A stretch of DNA of 36,196 bases from a virus: the IMG/VR virus record IMGVR_UViG_3300008113_000723, positions 1 through 36,196 of that record; one strand, written 5' to 3'. This document shows, in pieces, positions 26,685 through 34,934 of the stretch (positions are counted from its first letter, which is position 1; every line of letters begins with the position of its first letter). The notes under the pieces were generated by a model that was not told the DNA's origin, ran no database searches, and saw only the letters and a list, made by a program, of their open reading frames with translations. Position numbers and translations under genes: made by a program.

Positions 26685-27206
26685 ATGAGCATTGAAAGAG
26701 TCAAAGCTGGTGGCGTGTTCACCGTACAGTGTTTCGACAGCGAGGGCAACCTCAAGTGGGAAGACAAGCAACACAACCTCGTGGTCAACGAGGGCCTGCA
26801 GTTCATGAACGACAAGTTCTTCAAGGGCGCTACATACACCGCTGCTTGGTACTTCGGCCTGTACGGTGCTGCTGCCTCGAACAACCCTGCCGCTGGCGAT
26901 ACCATGGCCTCCCACGCTGGTTGGACGGAAGTCACGGCCTACTCGGAAGCCAACCGCCCCACGGCCACGTTTGGCACCCCCACCACGGCTGATCCATCGG
27001 TGATCAGCAACTCGGCTTCTGTGGCTGTGTTCAGCATCAACGGCACCGCGACCGTTGGCGGCGCGTTTCTCACCACGAGCAACACCAAGGGCGGCACCAC
27101 TGGTACGCTGTTCTCGGCTGGTGACTTCCAAGCCCCCGGCGATCGCGCTGTGGTCTCTGGTGACGTGATCAACCTCACGTACCAATTCAGCCTCGACGCG
27201 GCGTAA
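26685..27206 (+). CDS. Beta-rich virion or tail protein, 173 aa
   Basis: The ATG 26685 follows GGAGCTTGAA. The N-terminus Val-Lys-Ala-Gly-Gly-Val-Phe-Thr-Val-Gln, then Lys-Trp-Glu-Asp-Lys-Gln-His-Asn-Leu-Val-Val-Asn-Glu-Gly-Leu and a Phe-Gly-Leu-Tyr segment, are typical of phage proteins located beside fibres. A Thr-Thr-Ser-Asn-Thr-Lys-Gly-Gly segment follows. It is probably a minor tail component. Confidence 0.65.
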   Translation: MSIERVKAGGVFTVQCFDSEGNLKWEDKQHNLVVNEGLQFMNDKFFKGATYTAAWYFGLYGAAASNNPAAGDTMASHAGWTEVTAYSEANRPTATFGTPTTADPSVISNSASVAVFSINGTATVGGAFLTTSNTKGGTTGTLFSAGDFQAPGDRAVVSGDVINLTYQFSLDAA

Positions 27207-27207
27207 T

Positions 27208-28050
27208 GTGTTTGCTGGAGCCCCGTTTGCAACTGCACCGTTCTCTGCGCTAAGCGGGAACGTCTTCGTCGCTGTCGTCAACGAGAGCGCGAGCGGGGCT
27301 GATCTAGTTTCTTCTCTGGCGGCATTTGCATCGCAGGTGTCGGAGTCTGCAACAGGCGCTGACGAGGTCTCTACCCGTGTGGTGGTCATCTCTCTGGTCA
27401 CAGAGACGGCGGCTGGCCAAGATCAGGTCAGCACCAACACATCGGTACGCTCGGCTGTGTTTGAGTCGGCCAGCGGGCTGGATGCCTTCATCGGTAACGT
27501 AGCGTTCGGCGCAGCCGTCCAAGACGGCGCAACGGGCCAAGACCAAGTCAGCAGCACCCCTGAGTACGGGGTCACAATCCTTGAGAACGCCTCTGGCCAA
27601 GATGTCACGAGCACGCTGGTCAGTCTGATGGCGTTGGTCTCTGAGTCGGCCGTAGGCGAGGACATCCTCAACGCGCTCAAGGTCACGGTGGCAATGGTCT
27701 TCGAAGGGGCTACAGGCGCAGATCAAGTTGCCAGTAATGTCATCGTGCTGGCCAACGTGGTTGAGGCAAGTACCGGCTCCGAGACGGTTTCTGCTCGTGT
27801 TAACTTTGCCTCTCTGGTCGCAGAAGCTGCACAGGGCCAAGACACCGTGTCAGTGCGTACGCTCTTCAAGGTGCTCATCACTGAGCTGGGCATCGCCGAG
27901 GACAGCGTTCAAGCTGCGTTCTTGTGGAACCTAATCAATGACAGCCAGACGGTGGCGTGGCAAAATGTGAACACTGCAGAGGCAACCAACTGGCAAGTCA
28001 TCAACACTGCTGACGGCACCAACTGGCAAGTCATCAAAACACAGCCTTAA
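27208..28050 (+). CDS. Repeat protein with tandem D-V-S units, 280 aa
   Basis: The GTG 27208 lies just after the preceding TAA. The protein contains about ten tandem units of about 22-24 residues, each close to Val-x-Glu-Ser/Thr-Ala-x-Gly-x-Asp-x-Val-Ser, from residue 17 to 235. The C-terminus has three shorter repeats ending in Trp-Gln-x-Val/Ile-Asn-Thr-Ala. Regular short beta repeats are typical of elongated tail fibre shafts, so a structural or receptor-facing role is likely. Unit number may vary between relatives. Confidence 0.7.
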   Translation: MFAGAPFATAPFSALSGNVFVAVVNESASGADLVSSLAAFASQVSESATGADEVSTRVVVISLVTETAAGQDQVSTNTSVRSAVFESASGLDAFIGNVAFGAAVQDGATGQDQVSSTPEYGVTILENASGQDVTSTLVSLMALVSESAVGEDILNALKVTVAMVFEGATGADQVASNVIVLANVVEASTGSETVSARVNFASLVAEAAQGQDTVSVRTLFKVLITELGIAEDSVQAAFLWNLINDSQTVAWQNVNTAEATNWQVINTADGTNWQVIKTQP

Positions 28051-28059
28051 GGAACGCAC

Positions 28060-28521
28060 ATGGCCTTTGTTGTCAAGGATCGAGTCAAGGTCACAACGAC
28101 CACCACCGGGACAGGCACGCTCACACTCGGCGCTGCTGCTGTGGGCGGCTTCCAAGATTTCTCCGTCATCGGTGATGGCAACACGACTTACTACGCCATC
28201 ACGGACAGCACTAACTCCGCATGGGAAGTGGGCATCGGCGTTTACACATCAAGCGGCACGACCCTGTCGCGTGACACGGTGCTTGAGTCATCGAACGCTG
28301 GCGCACTGGTGGACTTCGCCGCTGGCTCCAAGGACGTATTCGTGACCTACCCGGCAGAGCGTGCTGTGGTGGGCGGCATGGGCTACATCGAGAACGCCGC
28401 TACGGTGACTCAAAGCTCAACGATCAACGCAGGCAACAACGCCATCTCAGCCGGACCTGTGACGATTGCCAGCGGTGTCAGTATTACCGTGCCATCTGGC
28501 AGTCGGTACGTTGTGGTTTAA
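28060..28521 (+). CDS. Conserved tail protein, 153 aa
   Basis: The ATG 28060 follows AAGGAACGCAC. The sequence Met-Ala-Phe-Val-Val-Lys-Asp-Arg-Val-Lys with Thr-Thr-Thr-Gly-Thr-Gly-Thr then Gly-Gly-Phe-Gln-Asp-Phe, Thr-Tyr-Tyr-Ala-Ile, and Trp-Glu-Val-Gly-Ile-Gly belongs to a family I recognise beside tail fibres of many phages. So do Thr-Leu-Ser-Arg-Asp-Thr-Val-Leu and Val-Phe-Val-Thr-Tyr-Pro-Ala. A beta-sandwich fold is likely. It probably links a fibre to the virion. Confidence 0.75.
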   Translation: MAFVVKDRVKVTTTTTGTGTLTLGAAAVGGFQDFSVIGDGNTTYYAITDSTNSAWEVGIGVYTSSGTTLSRDTVLESSNAGALVDFAAGSKDVFVTYPAERAVVGGMGYIENAATVTQSSTINAGNNAISAGPVTIASGVSITVPSGSRYVVV

Positions 28522-28531
28522 GGGGTAAGAC

Positions 28532-29227
28532 ATGGCAATCGTTTTAGATGGAACCAGTGGGATTACATTCCCAAACGCTACTCAGCAGGTGGTGGCAGCT
28601 GCGTACTCATTAATTCGCGCCCCACAAATTTTAACGAGCGGGACCTCGTATACGACTCCATCTAATTGCACGCGCATTTATGTTGAATGTGTTGGCGGTG
28701 GTGGCGGTGGTGGGGCCAGCGGTAACTCACTTGGGGGTCTTTGTGGGGCAGGCGGCGGTGGCGGCGGGTATTCCGCTAAATTTTTTACAGTGGCACCAAG
28801 CACTTCATACGCATACGCGATTGGGGCTGGAGGTACTGGCGGGGCTACTCCGGGTTCTGGCGGCGTAGCGGGAAGCGGCGGCAACACTACATTCACGGTT
28901 GTAGGAACCACCATAACCGCGAATGGCGGGGCCGGTGGAGAAACTGGCGGCGCAGGGCCGGCGGGAACAACCGGTGGCGCTGGTGGTGGGTCATCTAACG
29001 GCGACATTAACATTGGCGGCGGTGGGGGTGCGTCTGCGCCGCCTTCGTATGTTAGCGGGGCGGGAGGCGCGAGCATGCTGGGTGGTGGCGGTAATGGTAT
29101 TTATTACAACGGCGCAGGTCCAGCAGGTAAGAACTATGGTGGTGGAGGTGCGGGAGGCGCTGGAACTACGCCGGGTGGGGGTGGTAACGGAGCACAAGGC
29201 GTGATCAGAGTTTGGGAGTACACATAA
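28532..29227 (+). CDS. Glycine-rich tail fibre or adhesin, 231 aa
   Basis: It begins with Met-Ala-Ile-Val-Leu-Asp-Gly-Thr-Ser-Gly-Ile-Thr-Phe-Pro, a common phage fibre start. Residues about 55-225 are dominated by Gly runs with small residues, as in polyglycine II-type adhesin tips (for example phage S16 gp38). It ends Gly-Val-Ile-Arg-Val-Trp-Glu-Tyr. It probably binds the host surface. It starts 10 bases after the preceding stop. Confidence 0.75.
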   Translation: MAIVLDGTSGITFPNATQQVVAAAYSLIRAPQILTSGTSYTTPSNCTRIYVECVGGGGGGGASGNSLGGLCGAGGGGGGYSAKFFTVAPSTSYAYAIGAGGTGGATPGSGGVAGSGGNTTFTVVGTTITANGGAGGETGGAGPAGTTGGAGGGSSNGDINIGGGGGASAPPSYVSGAGGASMLGGGGNGIYYNGAGPAGKNYGGGGAGGAGTTPGGGGNGAQGVIRVWEYT

Positions 29228-29550
29228 TGAAAGCAGCGCTCGTAAACTTGCAGGGCATCGTTGAGAACGTGATTCTTTGTAGCCCCGATGACGCCGTCCC
29301 CGAAGGCTTGGCGGCAGTTTTTGTAGCGGATGATTCCGCAGTTTCTGCTGGGTGGACTTATGAGGGCGGCGAGTTTTCCTCCAACCAAAGTGCTGCGCCG
29401 GAGCCGTCGTATGCAGATAAACGTCGAGCAGAGTATCCACCGATGTCCGACTACCTCGACGGCGTGGTCAAGGGCGACCAAGCGCAGATTGATGCCTACG
29501 TTGCAGCTTGCTTGGCTGTGAAGGCCAAGTATCCGAAGGAGCAAGCATGA
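29227..29550 (+). CDS. Tail fibre-associated protein, 107 aa
   Basis: The start ATG 29227 overlaps the preceding TAA. The C-terminal half has Ala-Asp-Lys-Arg-Arg-Ala-Glu-Tyr-Pro-Pro-Met-Ser-Asp-Tyr-Leu-Asp-Gly and a helix with Ala-Lys-Tyr-Pro-Lys. This pattern is typical of small proteins near fibres that may help assembly. The N-terminal half is beta-rich. The function is unknown but a fibre chaperone-like role is possible. Confidence 0.6.
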   Translation: MKAALVNLQGIVENVILCSPDDAVPEGLAAVFVADDSAVSAGWTYEGGEFSSNQSAAPEPSYADKRRAEYPPMSDYLDGVVKGDQAQIDAYVAACLAVKAKYPKEQA

Positions 29551-29852
29551 GCAAGGTAGCAATCACGGGCAACGCCTCGGGCACCGGCACGTTCACCATC
29601 GCCAGCCCAAACAGCAACACCAACCGGACGTTGAACCTGCCCGACGCAAGCGGGACAGTTCAGGTATCTGGAAATCCCATTTCAGGCACGACGGGCGCAT
29701 TTACCGGGGTGGTTTCAATTGGCGCGGGTTGGACCCTTGAGCAGTCTGGCACGGATTTGCTTTTCAAGTACAGCGGGACAAACGTGTTCAAGATCACATC
29801 TGCCGGCGCAATCGTTGCCAAAGACAACGTCACGGCTTACGGGACGGTGTAA
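29547..29852 (+). CDS. Beta-rich fibre-region protein, 101 aa
   Basis: The start overlaps the preceding stop in an ATGA junction and follows AAGGAGCAAGC. The repeated Gly-Thr-Gly-Thr-Phe-Thr-Ile, Thr-Asn-Arg-Thr-Leu-Asn-Leu-Pro-Asp-Ala-Ser-Gly-Thr-Val and Lys-Ile-Thr-Ser-Ala-Gly patterns are common at the base of tail fibres. It is probably an attachment or trimerisation piece. The stop overlaps the next start. Confidence 0.65.
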   Translation: MSKVAITGNASGTGTFTIASPNSNTNRTLNLPDASGTVQVSGNPISGTTGAFTGVVSIGAGWTLEQSGTDLLFKYSGTNVFKITSAGAIVAKDNVTAYGTV

Positions 29853-30862
29853 TGGCGCTACCGTCTTCTGGCCCCATCTCGTTATCTCAAGTCAACACGG
29901 AGCTTGGCCGATCGGCTACGGCTTCAATCAACATGAATGATGCGCAGGTCAGGGCATTGGCCGGCCAGCCATCCGGCACTGTGACAATGAACAACTTGCG
30001 GGGCAAGTCTCGGTTTATCGTTGCCTCTGGTGGTTCTGAAACGACATACGGAATATATAAGGTCCACACATTCACCGGTGCCGGAACGCTCACAATTTCT
30101 AACGCAGGCACTGCAGGTTTTAACACCATTGATTACCTCATCGTGGCTGGCGGCGGCGGTGGTGGTTTTGGCATTCAGGGCGACAACGGCTCTGGTGGCG
30201 GCGGTGGAGCGGGCGGGTCCGTTGCTAGCACGACTACACAGGGCATAGGATCGTATGCTGTTGGTGTTGGTGGTGGTGGCGCAGGAAAAGCGTCCGGTTC
30301 AAGTGGTAATGGCGGTAACGGCGGCACCTCGTCCGTTTTTGGAATCGTGCCTAGTGGCGGCGGTGGCGGTGGCGGTGGTTTTGCTGGCGGCAGCGCTGGC
30401 GGCTCTGGCGGTGGCGGTGGAACCAGCAACGGCGCAGGCCCAACTGCCGCAGTGTTGCCCGGCGGTGGAGGCACTGGCGGCCAAGGTAACAGCGGGGGCG
30501 CTGGCATTCGATCAGAAGGTAACTCTGCCCGTCAAGGTGGTGGTGGAGGCGGCGCAGGTGGTGCAGGGGCGACAGCAACATCAAGTTCAGGCAGCGGTGC
30601 TGGGGGTTCTGGCTCAAACAACGCTATTCGAACAGGCTCAAACGAAACCCGTGCAGGCGGTGGCGGCGGTGGATCAGTCATTAACGCGCATTCCCCCGGT
30701 GGTGCCGGTGGTGGTGGACGAGGTGCGTTTGGTACTGGCGGTACAGCAGGCGCTGGCAGCGTCAACACGGGTGGCGGCGGCGGTGGCGGAACATCCAACG
30801 GCCCTCAAAGCGCTGCCAGCGGAGGCTCTGGTATTGTGGTTATTAGATATAGGATTGCATGA
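29852..30862 (+). CDS. Glycine-rich tail fibre, type A module, 336 aa
   Basis: The N-terminus Pro-Ser-Ser-Gly-Pro-Ile-Ser-Leu-Ser-Gln-Val-Asn-Thr-Glu-Leu-Gly is a well-known phage fibre start. From about residue 60 a module runs to the end: Tyr-Lys-Val-His-Thr-Phe-Thr-Gly, Phe-Gly-Ile-Gln-Gly, Gly runs, and Gly-Ser-Gly-Ile-Val-Val-Ile-Arg-Tyr-Arg at the C-terminus. The same module makes up the first half of the 33196 protein. It is likely a receptor-binding tip or surface spike. Confidence 0.75.
   Translation: MALPSSGPISLSQVNTELGRSATASINMNDAQVRALAGQPSGTVTMNNLRGKSRFIVASGGSETTYGIYKVHTFTGAGTLTISNAGTAGFNTIDYLIVAGGGGGGFGIQGDNGSGGGGGAGGSVASTTTQGIGSYAVGVGGGGAGKASGSSGNGGNGGTSSVFGIVPSGGGGGGGGFAGGSAGGSGGGGGTSNGAGPTAAVLPGGGGTGGQGNSGGAGIRSEGNSARQGGGGGGAGGAGATATSSSGSGAGGSGSNNAIRTGSNETRAGGGGGGSVINAHSPGGAGGGGRGAFGTGGTAGAGSVNTGGGGGGGTSNGPQSAASGGSGIVVIRYRIA
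30031..30862 (+). repeat. Type A glycine-rich module, first copy
   Basis: The segment repeats at about 33260-34100 with closely similar wording (shared blocks are the FGIQG start, the Arg-Gln-Gly run, Asn/Asp-Ala-His-Ser-Pro-Gly-Gly and the closing Ser-Gly-Ile-Val). Many bases also match, for example near 30505 and 33745. Confidence 0.75.
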
Positions 30863-31224
30863 TGGCTCACTTTGCACAAATCGACGAACAGGGCACGGTG
30901 CTCACAGTCATCGTGGTGAACAACAGCGACATCTTGGATGAGAACGGCCAAGAGTCTGAAGCTATTGGTAAGCAGTTTTGCACAGACCTTCTCGGCGGCG
31001 ATTGGGTGCAGACCAGCTACAACGGCAACATGCGCAAACAGTACGCCTGCATTGGTGGTAGTTATGATTCGGTGAATGATGTGTTCATTGCGCCCAAGCC
31101 ATATCCGAGCTGGGTATTGGACGAGAACTTTGACTGGCAAGCGCCAGTGCCTGCGCCCGGCGATGATTATGTTTGGGACGAGGATAACCAGCAGTGGGTG
31201 CAAGTGCCCAAGGAGGAAACATAA
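30859..31224 (+). CDS. Conserved tail protein, 121 aa
   Basis: The pattern Ala-His-Phe-Ala-Gln-Ile-Asp-Glu, Val-Leu-Thr-Val-Ile-Val-Val-Asn-Asn and Trp-Val-Gln-Thr-Ser-Tyr-Asn-Gly belongs to a widespread phage family first seen in cyanophages. It continues with Arg-Lys-Gln-Tyr-Ala-Cys-Ile-Gly-Gly-Ser-Tyr and Phe-Ile-Ala-Pro-Lys-Pro-Tyr-Pro-Ser-Trp-Val-Leu-Asp-Glu. Members lie beside tail fibres; the role is unknown. It could start at 30859 or 30862, within the previous gene's last bases. Confidence 0.75.
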   Translation: MMAHFAQIDEQGTVLTVIVVNNSDILDENGQESEAIGKQFCTDLLGGDWVQTSYNGNMRKQYACIGGSYDSVNDVFIAPKPYPSWVLDENFDWQAPVPAPGDDYVWDEDNQQWVQVPKEET

Positions 31225-31673
31225 TGGCAAACGGAACACTGGCCCTAAGTCAGATGGACATGATGTCGCAAAGCGGCACAGGCGTCGTTACCATTGTCCC
31301 GCCAGCGACCAATACCGACCGGACGCTCACACTATCTGACAACAGCGGAACAATCGGTTTTGCAGGTTTGCCGCAGTCGGGGGCAACCAAGACTGGCTCG
31401 TACACATTGGCCGTCAACGACGTGGGCCAACTCATTCAAGTTGGCACTGGCGGCTCAATTACTATCCCCGACGCAACCTTTGCAACGGGAGACATTGTCT
31501 CAATCTTTAACAACACGGCTGGCAGCATCACCATCACTTGCACGATCACCACGGCCTACATCTCTGGCATTGACGCAGACGACGCAAGCGTGTCCCTGCT
31601 CACTCGCGGGGTGTGCTCGGTCTTGTTTATCAGCGGTACGGTTTGCGTCATTACTGGAAGCGTGACCACATGA
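31224..31673 (+). CDS. Fibre-region beta-rich protein, 149 aa
   Basis: The ATG 31224 overlaps the TAA of the preceding gene and follows AAGGAGGAAAC. A short N-terminus (Met-Ala-Asn-Gly-Thr) is followed by beta-rich sequence with Thr-Leu-Thr-Leu-Ser-Asp-Asn-Ser-Gly and a segment Gly-Ser-Tyr-Thr-Leu-Ala-Val-Asn-Asp-Val-Gly-Gln. The end is Val-Cys-Val-Ile-Thr-Gly. A similar block occurs near the C-terminus of the 31670 protein, so the two share a fibre domain. Confidence 0.65.
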   Translation: MANGTLALSQMDMMSQSGTGVVTIVPPATNTDRTLTLSDNSGTIGFAGLPQSGATKTGSYTLAVNDVGQLIQVGTGGSITIPDATFATGDIVSIFNNTAGSITITCTITTAYISGIDADDASVSLLTRGVCSVLFISGTVCVITGSVTT

Positions 31674-33196
31674 CGGGTGTTGTTACCCTTACCGTTGCTA
31701 CTAGGCCACCGTTTATCAACGCCACGGGCGGCACGGAGACGACCTATGCAAGCGGCGGCGCAACTTACAAGGTCCACACATTCACTGGGTCGGGCACACT
31801 TTCTATTCTTCAGAACGGCGGGGTATCAAACACCATTGAATACCTAGTCGTATCTGGCGGTGGCGGCGGCGGTGGCCGAGGCGGTGGCGGCGGCGGAGGC
31901 GGTGTGTTGACTGGATCAACAACAACCACAAATGTTGGTTCGTATTCCATAGTCGTTGGTGCCGGCGGCATCGGCCAGCAAAGTAACGGCGGCGCAACTT
32001 CCGCTCAAGGCGTTAGCTCATCCGCTCTGGGTATATCCACAACAGGTGGTGGTCGAGGCGGAAACTATAACGGCGGCGTTGGTGGCGCTGGAGGTTCCGG
32101 CGGTGGTTCTGGAGGGGGAACCAATGCTTCTGGCGGCGCAGGAGTTTCTGGACAGGGTTTTAACGGTGGTAGCACCACAAACACCAGTGCCTCTGGCGGC
32201 GGTGGTGGCGGCAAGGGCGCAGTTGGTGGAAACTCGACTACTGGCGGCAACGGAATTGCTGGTAATGGTGGAGCGGGCGGTGCCAATGCGCTACAAACGG
32301 GATCAAACATCACCTATGCAGGCGGTGGCGGAGGTGCTGGTATCGCCGGCAGCACTTTAGGTTCCGGTGGCTCTGGTGGTGGCGGGGCAGGCGGTTACCC
32401 CGGCGTGAGCGGAACAGCCGGTACTTGGGGCTCGACTACCAATACCAACCTCGGCACGCTCATCGAAGATGCGATCTCGGGCTACGAGACGGTGTCAGTC
32501 ACCACGGCCAACCAAGCTTTGGTTGCAGCTGACGGCGCATCGGATCAGGCAAGAAACGCCATGATTTCGCTGTCTACCACGACCGGTGCCAACTTCAACG
32601 TTTACGCGCCTCCTAGCCCCAAGCAGTACGTCATCAATAACACCAGCGCGTTCACGGCCACGATCTACAACAGTACGGTGAAGAATCCCGTTGGCACCCC
32701 GATAGCTGCTGGTACCGGCGTAGCCATTGCCGCTGGCAAAAAGATGGTGGTGTTTAGCGATGGCACAAACTTCATCACAATCTACGCAGCCACGGCCGGC
32801 TTGGCGGATGAAGCCACTGCACTGACCACCACGTTGCCAATCAACAAAGGCGGCACAAACGCTGTAACGGCTGCTGCAGCAAGAACAAATCTGGGCGTTT
32901 ACACGGTACCACCCGTAAGCACCACGGGCGCGTATACCTTGCTAGCCACCGATGTTGGGCAGTCTGTCCAAGCTGATGCCAACGTCACGGTACCGCCATC
33001 GGTCTTCAGTGCTGGTGACGTAGTGGTGATCTACAACAACTCGGCCAGTTCCATCTCGGTGCTGCGCGGCGCGGGTGTGACGATGTATTGGATTGGTGGT
33101 GTAAACAACAACCGGGCGCTGACGGCTCGTGGTCTGGCTACGCTGCTTTGTGTGGCGTCCAACGTCTTTGTCATCACTGGCCAAGGTCTCGAATAA
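31670..33196 (+). CDS. Chimeric tail fibre: type B glycine-rich module plus C-terminal domains, 508 aa
   Basis: It starts at ATG 31670 in an ATGA junction. The first 250 residues are a glycine-rich module (Arg-Gly-Gly-Gly runs, Asn-Tyr-Asn-Gly, Gly-Gln-Gly-Phe-Asn-Gly-Gly, Ala-Leu-Gln-Thr-Gly-Ser-Asn-Ile-Thr-Tyr) matching the second half of the 33196 protein. At about 32425 it switches abruptly to a Thr/Ala-rich domain with Ser-Val-Thr-Thr-Ala-Asn-Gln, then Ile-Asn-Lys-Gly-Gly-Thr-Asn-Ala, and a C-terminal beta domain resembling the 31224 protein. The change of module suggests recombination. Confidence 0.75.
   Translation: MTGVVTLTVATRPPFINATGGTETTYASGGATYKVHTFTGSGTLSILQNGGVSNTIEYLVVSGGGGGGGRGGGGGGGGVLTGSTTTTNVGSYSIVVGAGGIGQQSNGGATSAQGVSSSALGISTTGGGRGGNYNGGVGGAGGSGGGSGGGTNASGGAGVSGQGFNGGSTTNTSASGGGGGGKGAVGGNSTTGGNGIAGNGGAGGANALQTGSNITYAGGGGGAGIAGSTLGSGGSGGGGAGGYPGVSGTAGTWGSTTNTNLGTLIEDAISGYETVSVTTANQALVAADGASDQARNAMISLSTTTGANFNVYAPPSPKQYVINNTSAFTATIYNSTVKNPVGTPIAAGTGVAIAAGKKMVVFSDGTNFITIYAATAGLADEATALTTTLPINKGGTNAVTAAAARTNLGVYTVPPVSTTGAYTLLATDVGQSVQADANVTVPPSVFSAGDVVVIYNNSASSISVLRGAGVTMYWIGGVNNNRALTARGLATLLCVASNVFVITGQGLE
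31731..32421 (+). repeat. Type B glycine-rich module, first copy
   Basis: It matches about 34123-34810 almost block for block, including the closing Gly-Gly-Tyr-Pro-Gly-Val-Ser-Gly-Thr-Ala, after which the two genes diverge completely. Confidence 0.75.
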
Positions 33197-34914
33197 TGAG
33201 CGGCGTCCTGTCTGTCCTTGCTGGAGCCTCGGGCAACGACGGCTTCCAACCCATGTCCGCCACGGGCGGAACGATCACGGACATCACGGTCAGCGGCGTC
33301 CCATATCGCGTCCACACGTTTACAAGTTCTGGCACATTTACAGTCACAAGCTTAGGGGATTCTGCGGGAACCGTTGAGTATTTTGCTGTTGCTGGCGGCG
33401 GCGGTGGCGGATTTGGAATCCAAGGTGACTTCGGCTCAGGTGGTGGCGGCGGTGGCGGTGGGATTTTAAGCGGCTCTGCGGTCTGCGCTGTTTCTGCATA
33501 CTCCGCGATTGTTGGACTGGGCGGAGCGGGTAAAGCTGCAGGCTCAAGCGGAAACGGTGACAACGGCGGAAATTCTTCCATATTCGGCGCAACCGCAATC
33601 GGCGGTGGCGGTGGTGGTGGCAACGCTGCAGGCAGCGGCGGCGGTTCTGGTGGCGGTGGCGGTACATCAAACGCACCGGGTGCCACGGCGGCTGTAATCA
33701 GCGGCGGCGCAGGCACTTCAGGTCAAGGCAACGCTGGCGGCGCTGGCATTCGATCAGAGGGCAATTCCTCCCGTCAAGGCGGTGGCGGCGGTGGCGCAGG
33801 TGCTGTGGGCACAACTGCGTCGTCTACGAGCGGATCAGGCAGTGGCGGTAGTGGTGCCTCAAACTCTTTGCAAACTGGTTCTGCTCAAACCTATGCCGGA
33901 GGCGGTGGTGGTGGATCAGTTATTGATGCGCACTCCCCCGGCGGCTCTGGTGGCGGTGGGCGTGGTGCTTTTGGTACAACAGGAACTGCTGTAGCTGGCA
34001 CAGCAAATACTGGCGGCGGTGGCGGTGGTGGAACTTCAAACGGTCCGCAAAACGCAGCCAACGGAGGCTCCGGTATCGTGATTGTGCGCTACCCGCTCGT
34101 GCGTCTTGGAATGATCGCCACTGGCGGCACGACTACTACGTACTCGTCGGGCGGTGCTGTTTACCAGTCCCACACATTTACCTCCAGCAGCGACTTTAGC
34201 GTGGTTCAACTGGGCTCCCTTGGCGGCGCGGTTGACTATCTTGTGGTTGCTGGCGGCGGTGGCGGTGGCGGTCGAGGCGGCGGTGGTGGTGCGGGTGGCA
34301 TGCTCACAGGAGCTACTACAGTCACGCCATTCACCTACCCGGTGGTCATTGGCTCTGGTGGTCTTGGCGCCATACAAGGCGTTCGAGACTCCGCAAACGG
34401 TGGTAACTCATCGGCCCTTAGCATCACAGCCACAGGCGGCGGTGGTGGCGGAAACTACAACGGGATTGCTGGTAAGGCTGGCGGTTCCGGTGGTGGCGGT
34501 GGCGGTGAAAACTCTAGCTCTGGCGGCGCAGGCGTCTCTGGCCAAGGCTTTAACGGCGGCGGCAACCCAAGTGGCAGCGCTTCCGGTGGTGGCGGCGGCG
34601 GTAAAGGCGGGGTCGGCGGTAACTCTGCCCTCGGCGGTAACGGCATTGCTGGTAACGGCGGTGCAGGTGCAGCTAACGCACTCCGCACCGGATCGAACAT
34701 CACATACGCTGGTGGTGGTGGTGGCGCAGGTATTGCAGGCAGCACTCTGGGCTCAGGCGGTTCGGGCGGTGGTGGTGCAGGCGGCTATCCCGGCGTGAGT
34801 GGCACGGCCAACACGGGTGGTGGCGGCGGCTCTGGTGGATCGTCCGGTGGAGTCTGGTCCAATGCTGGTGACGGCGGTTCCGGTATTGTTGTAATTCGCT
34901 ACCGCATCGGTTAA
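33196..34914 (+). CDS. Glycine-rich tail fibre with type A and type B modules, 572 aa
   Basis: It starts at ATG 33196 overlapping the previous TAA. Two glycine-rich modules are joined. Residues about 25-300 equal the 29852 type A module, ending in Ser-Gly-Ile-Val-Ile-Val-Arg-Tyr. Residues about 310-570 equal the 31670 type B module, ending in Ser-Gly-Ile-Val-Val-Ile-Arg-Tyr-Arg. Each module opens with a short Thr/Ser/Val beta segment (His-Thr-Phe). It may be a two-headed adhesin or a store of alternative receptor-binding ends. Confidence 0.75.
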   Translation: MSGVLSVLAGASGNDGFQPMSATGGTITDITVSGVPYRVHTFTSSGTFTVTSLGDSAGTVEYFAVAGGGGGGFGIQGDFGSGGGGGGGGILSGSAVCAVSAYSAIVGLGGAGKAAGSSGNGDNGGNSSIFGATAIGGGGGGGNAAGSGGGSGGGGGTSNAPGATAAVISGGAGTSGQGNAGGAGIRSEGNSSRQGGGGGGAGAVGTTASSTSGSGSGGSGASNSLQTGSAQTYAGGGGGGSVIDAHSPGGSGGGGRGAFGTTGTAVAGTANTGGGGGGGTSNGPQNAANGGSGIVIVRYPLVRLGMIATGGTTTTYSSGGAVYQSHTFTSSSDFSVVQLGSLGGAVDYLVVAGGGGGGGRGGGGGAGGMLTGATTVTPFTYPVVIGSGGLGAIQGVRDSANGGNSSALSITATGGGGGGNYNGIAGKAGGSGGGGGGENSSSGGAGVSGQGFNGGGNPSGSASGGGGGGKGGVGGNSALGGNGIAGNGGAGAANALRTGSNITYAGGGGGAGIAGSTLGSGGSGGGGAGGYPGVSGTANTGGGGGSGGSSGGVWSNAGDGGSGIVVIRYRIG

Positions 34915-34934
34915 TTTTTCAACAGGAGAAACTC

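Noticed and set aside
28678-34745. Proline-rich leftward frames and Ala/Val-rich shifted rightward frames
   Set aside because: They are the mirror image and frame shifts of GGN-rich fibre genes; runs of Pro are the expected complement of Gly runs.
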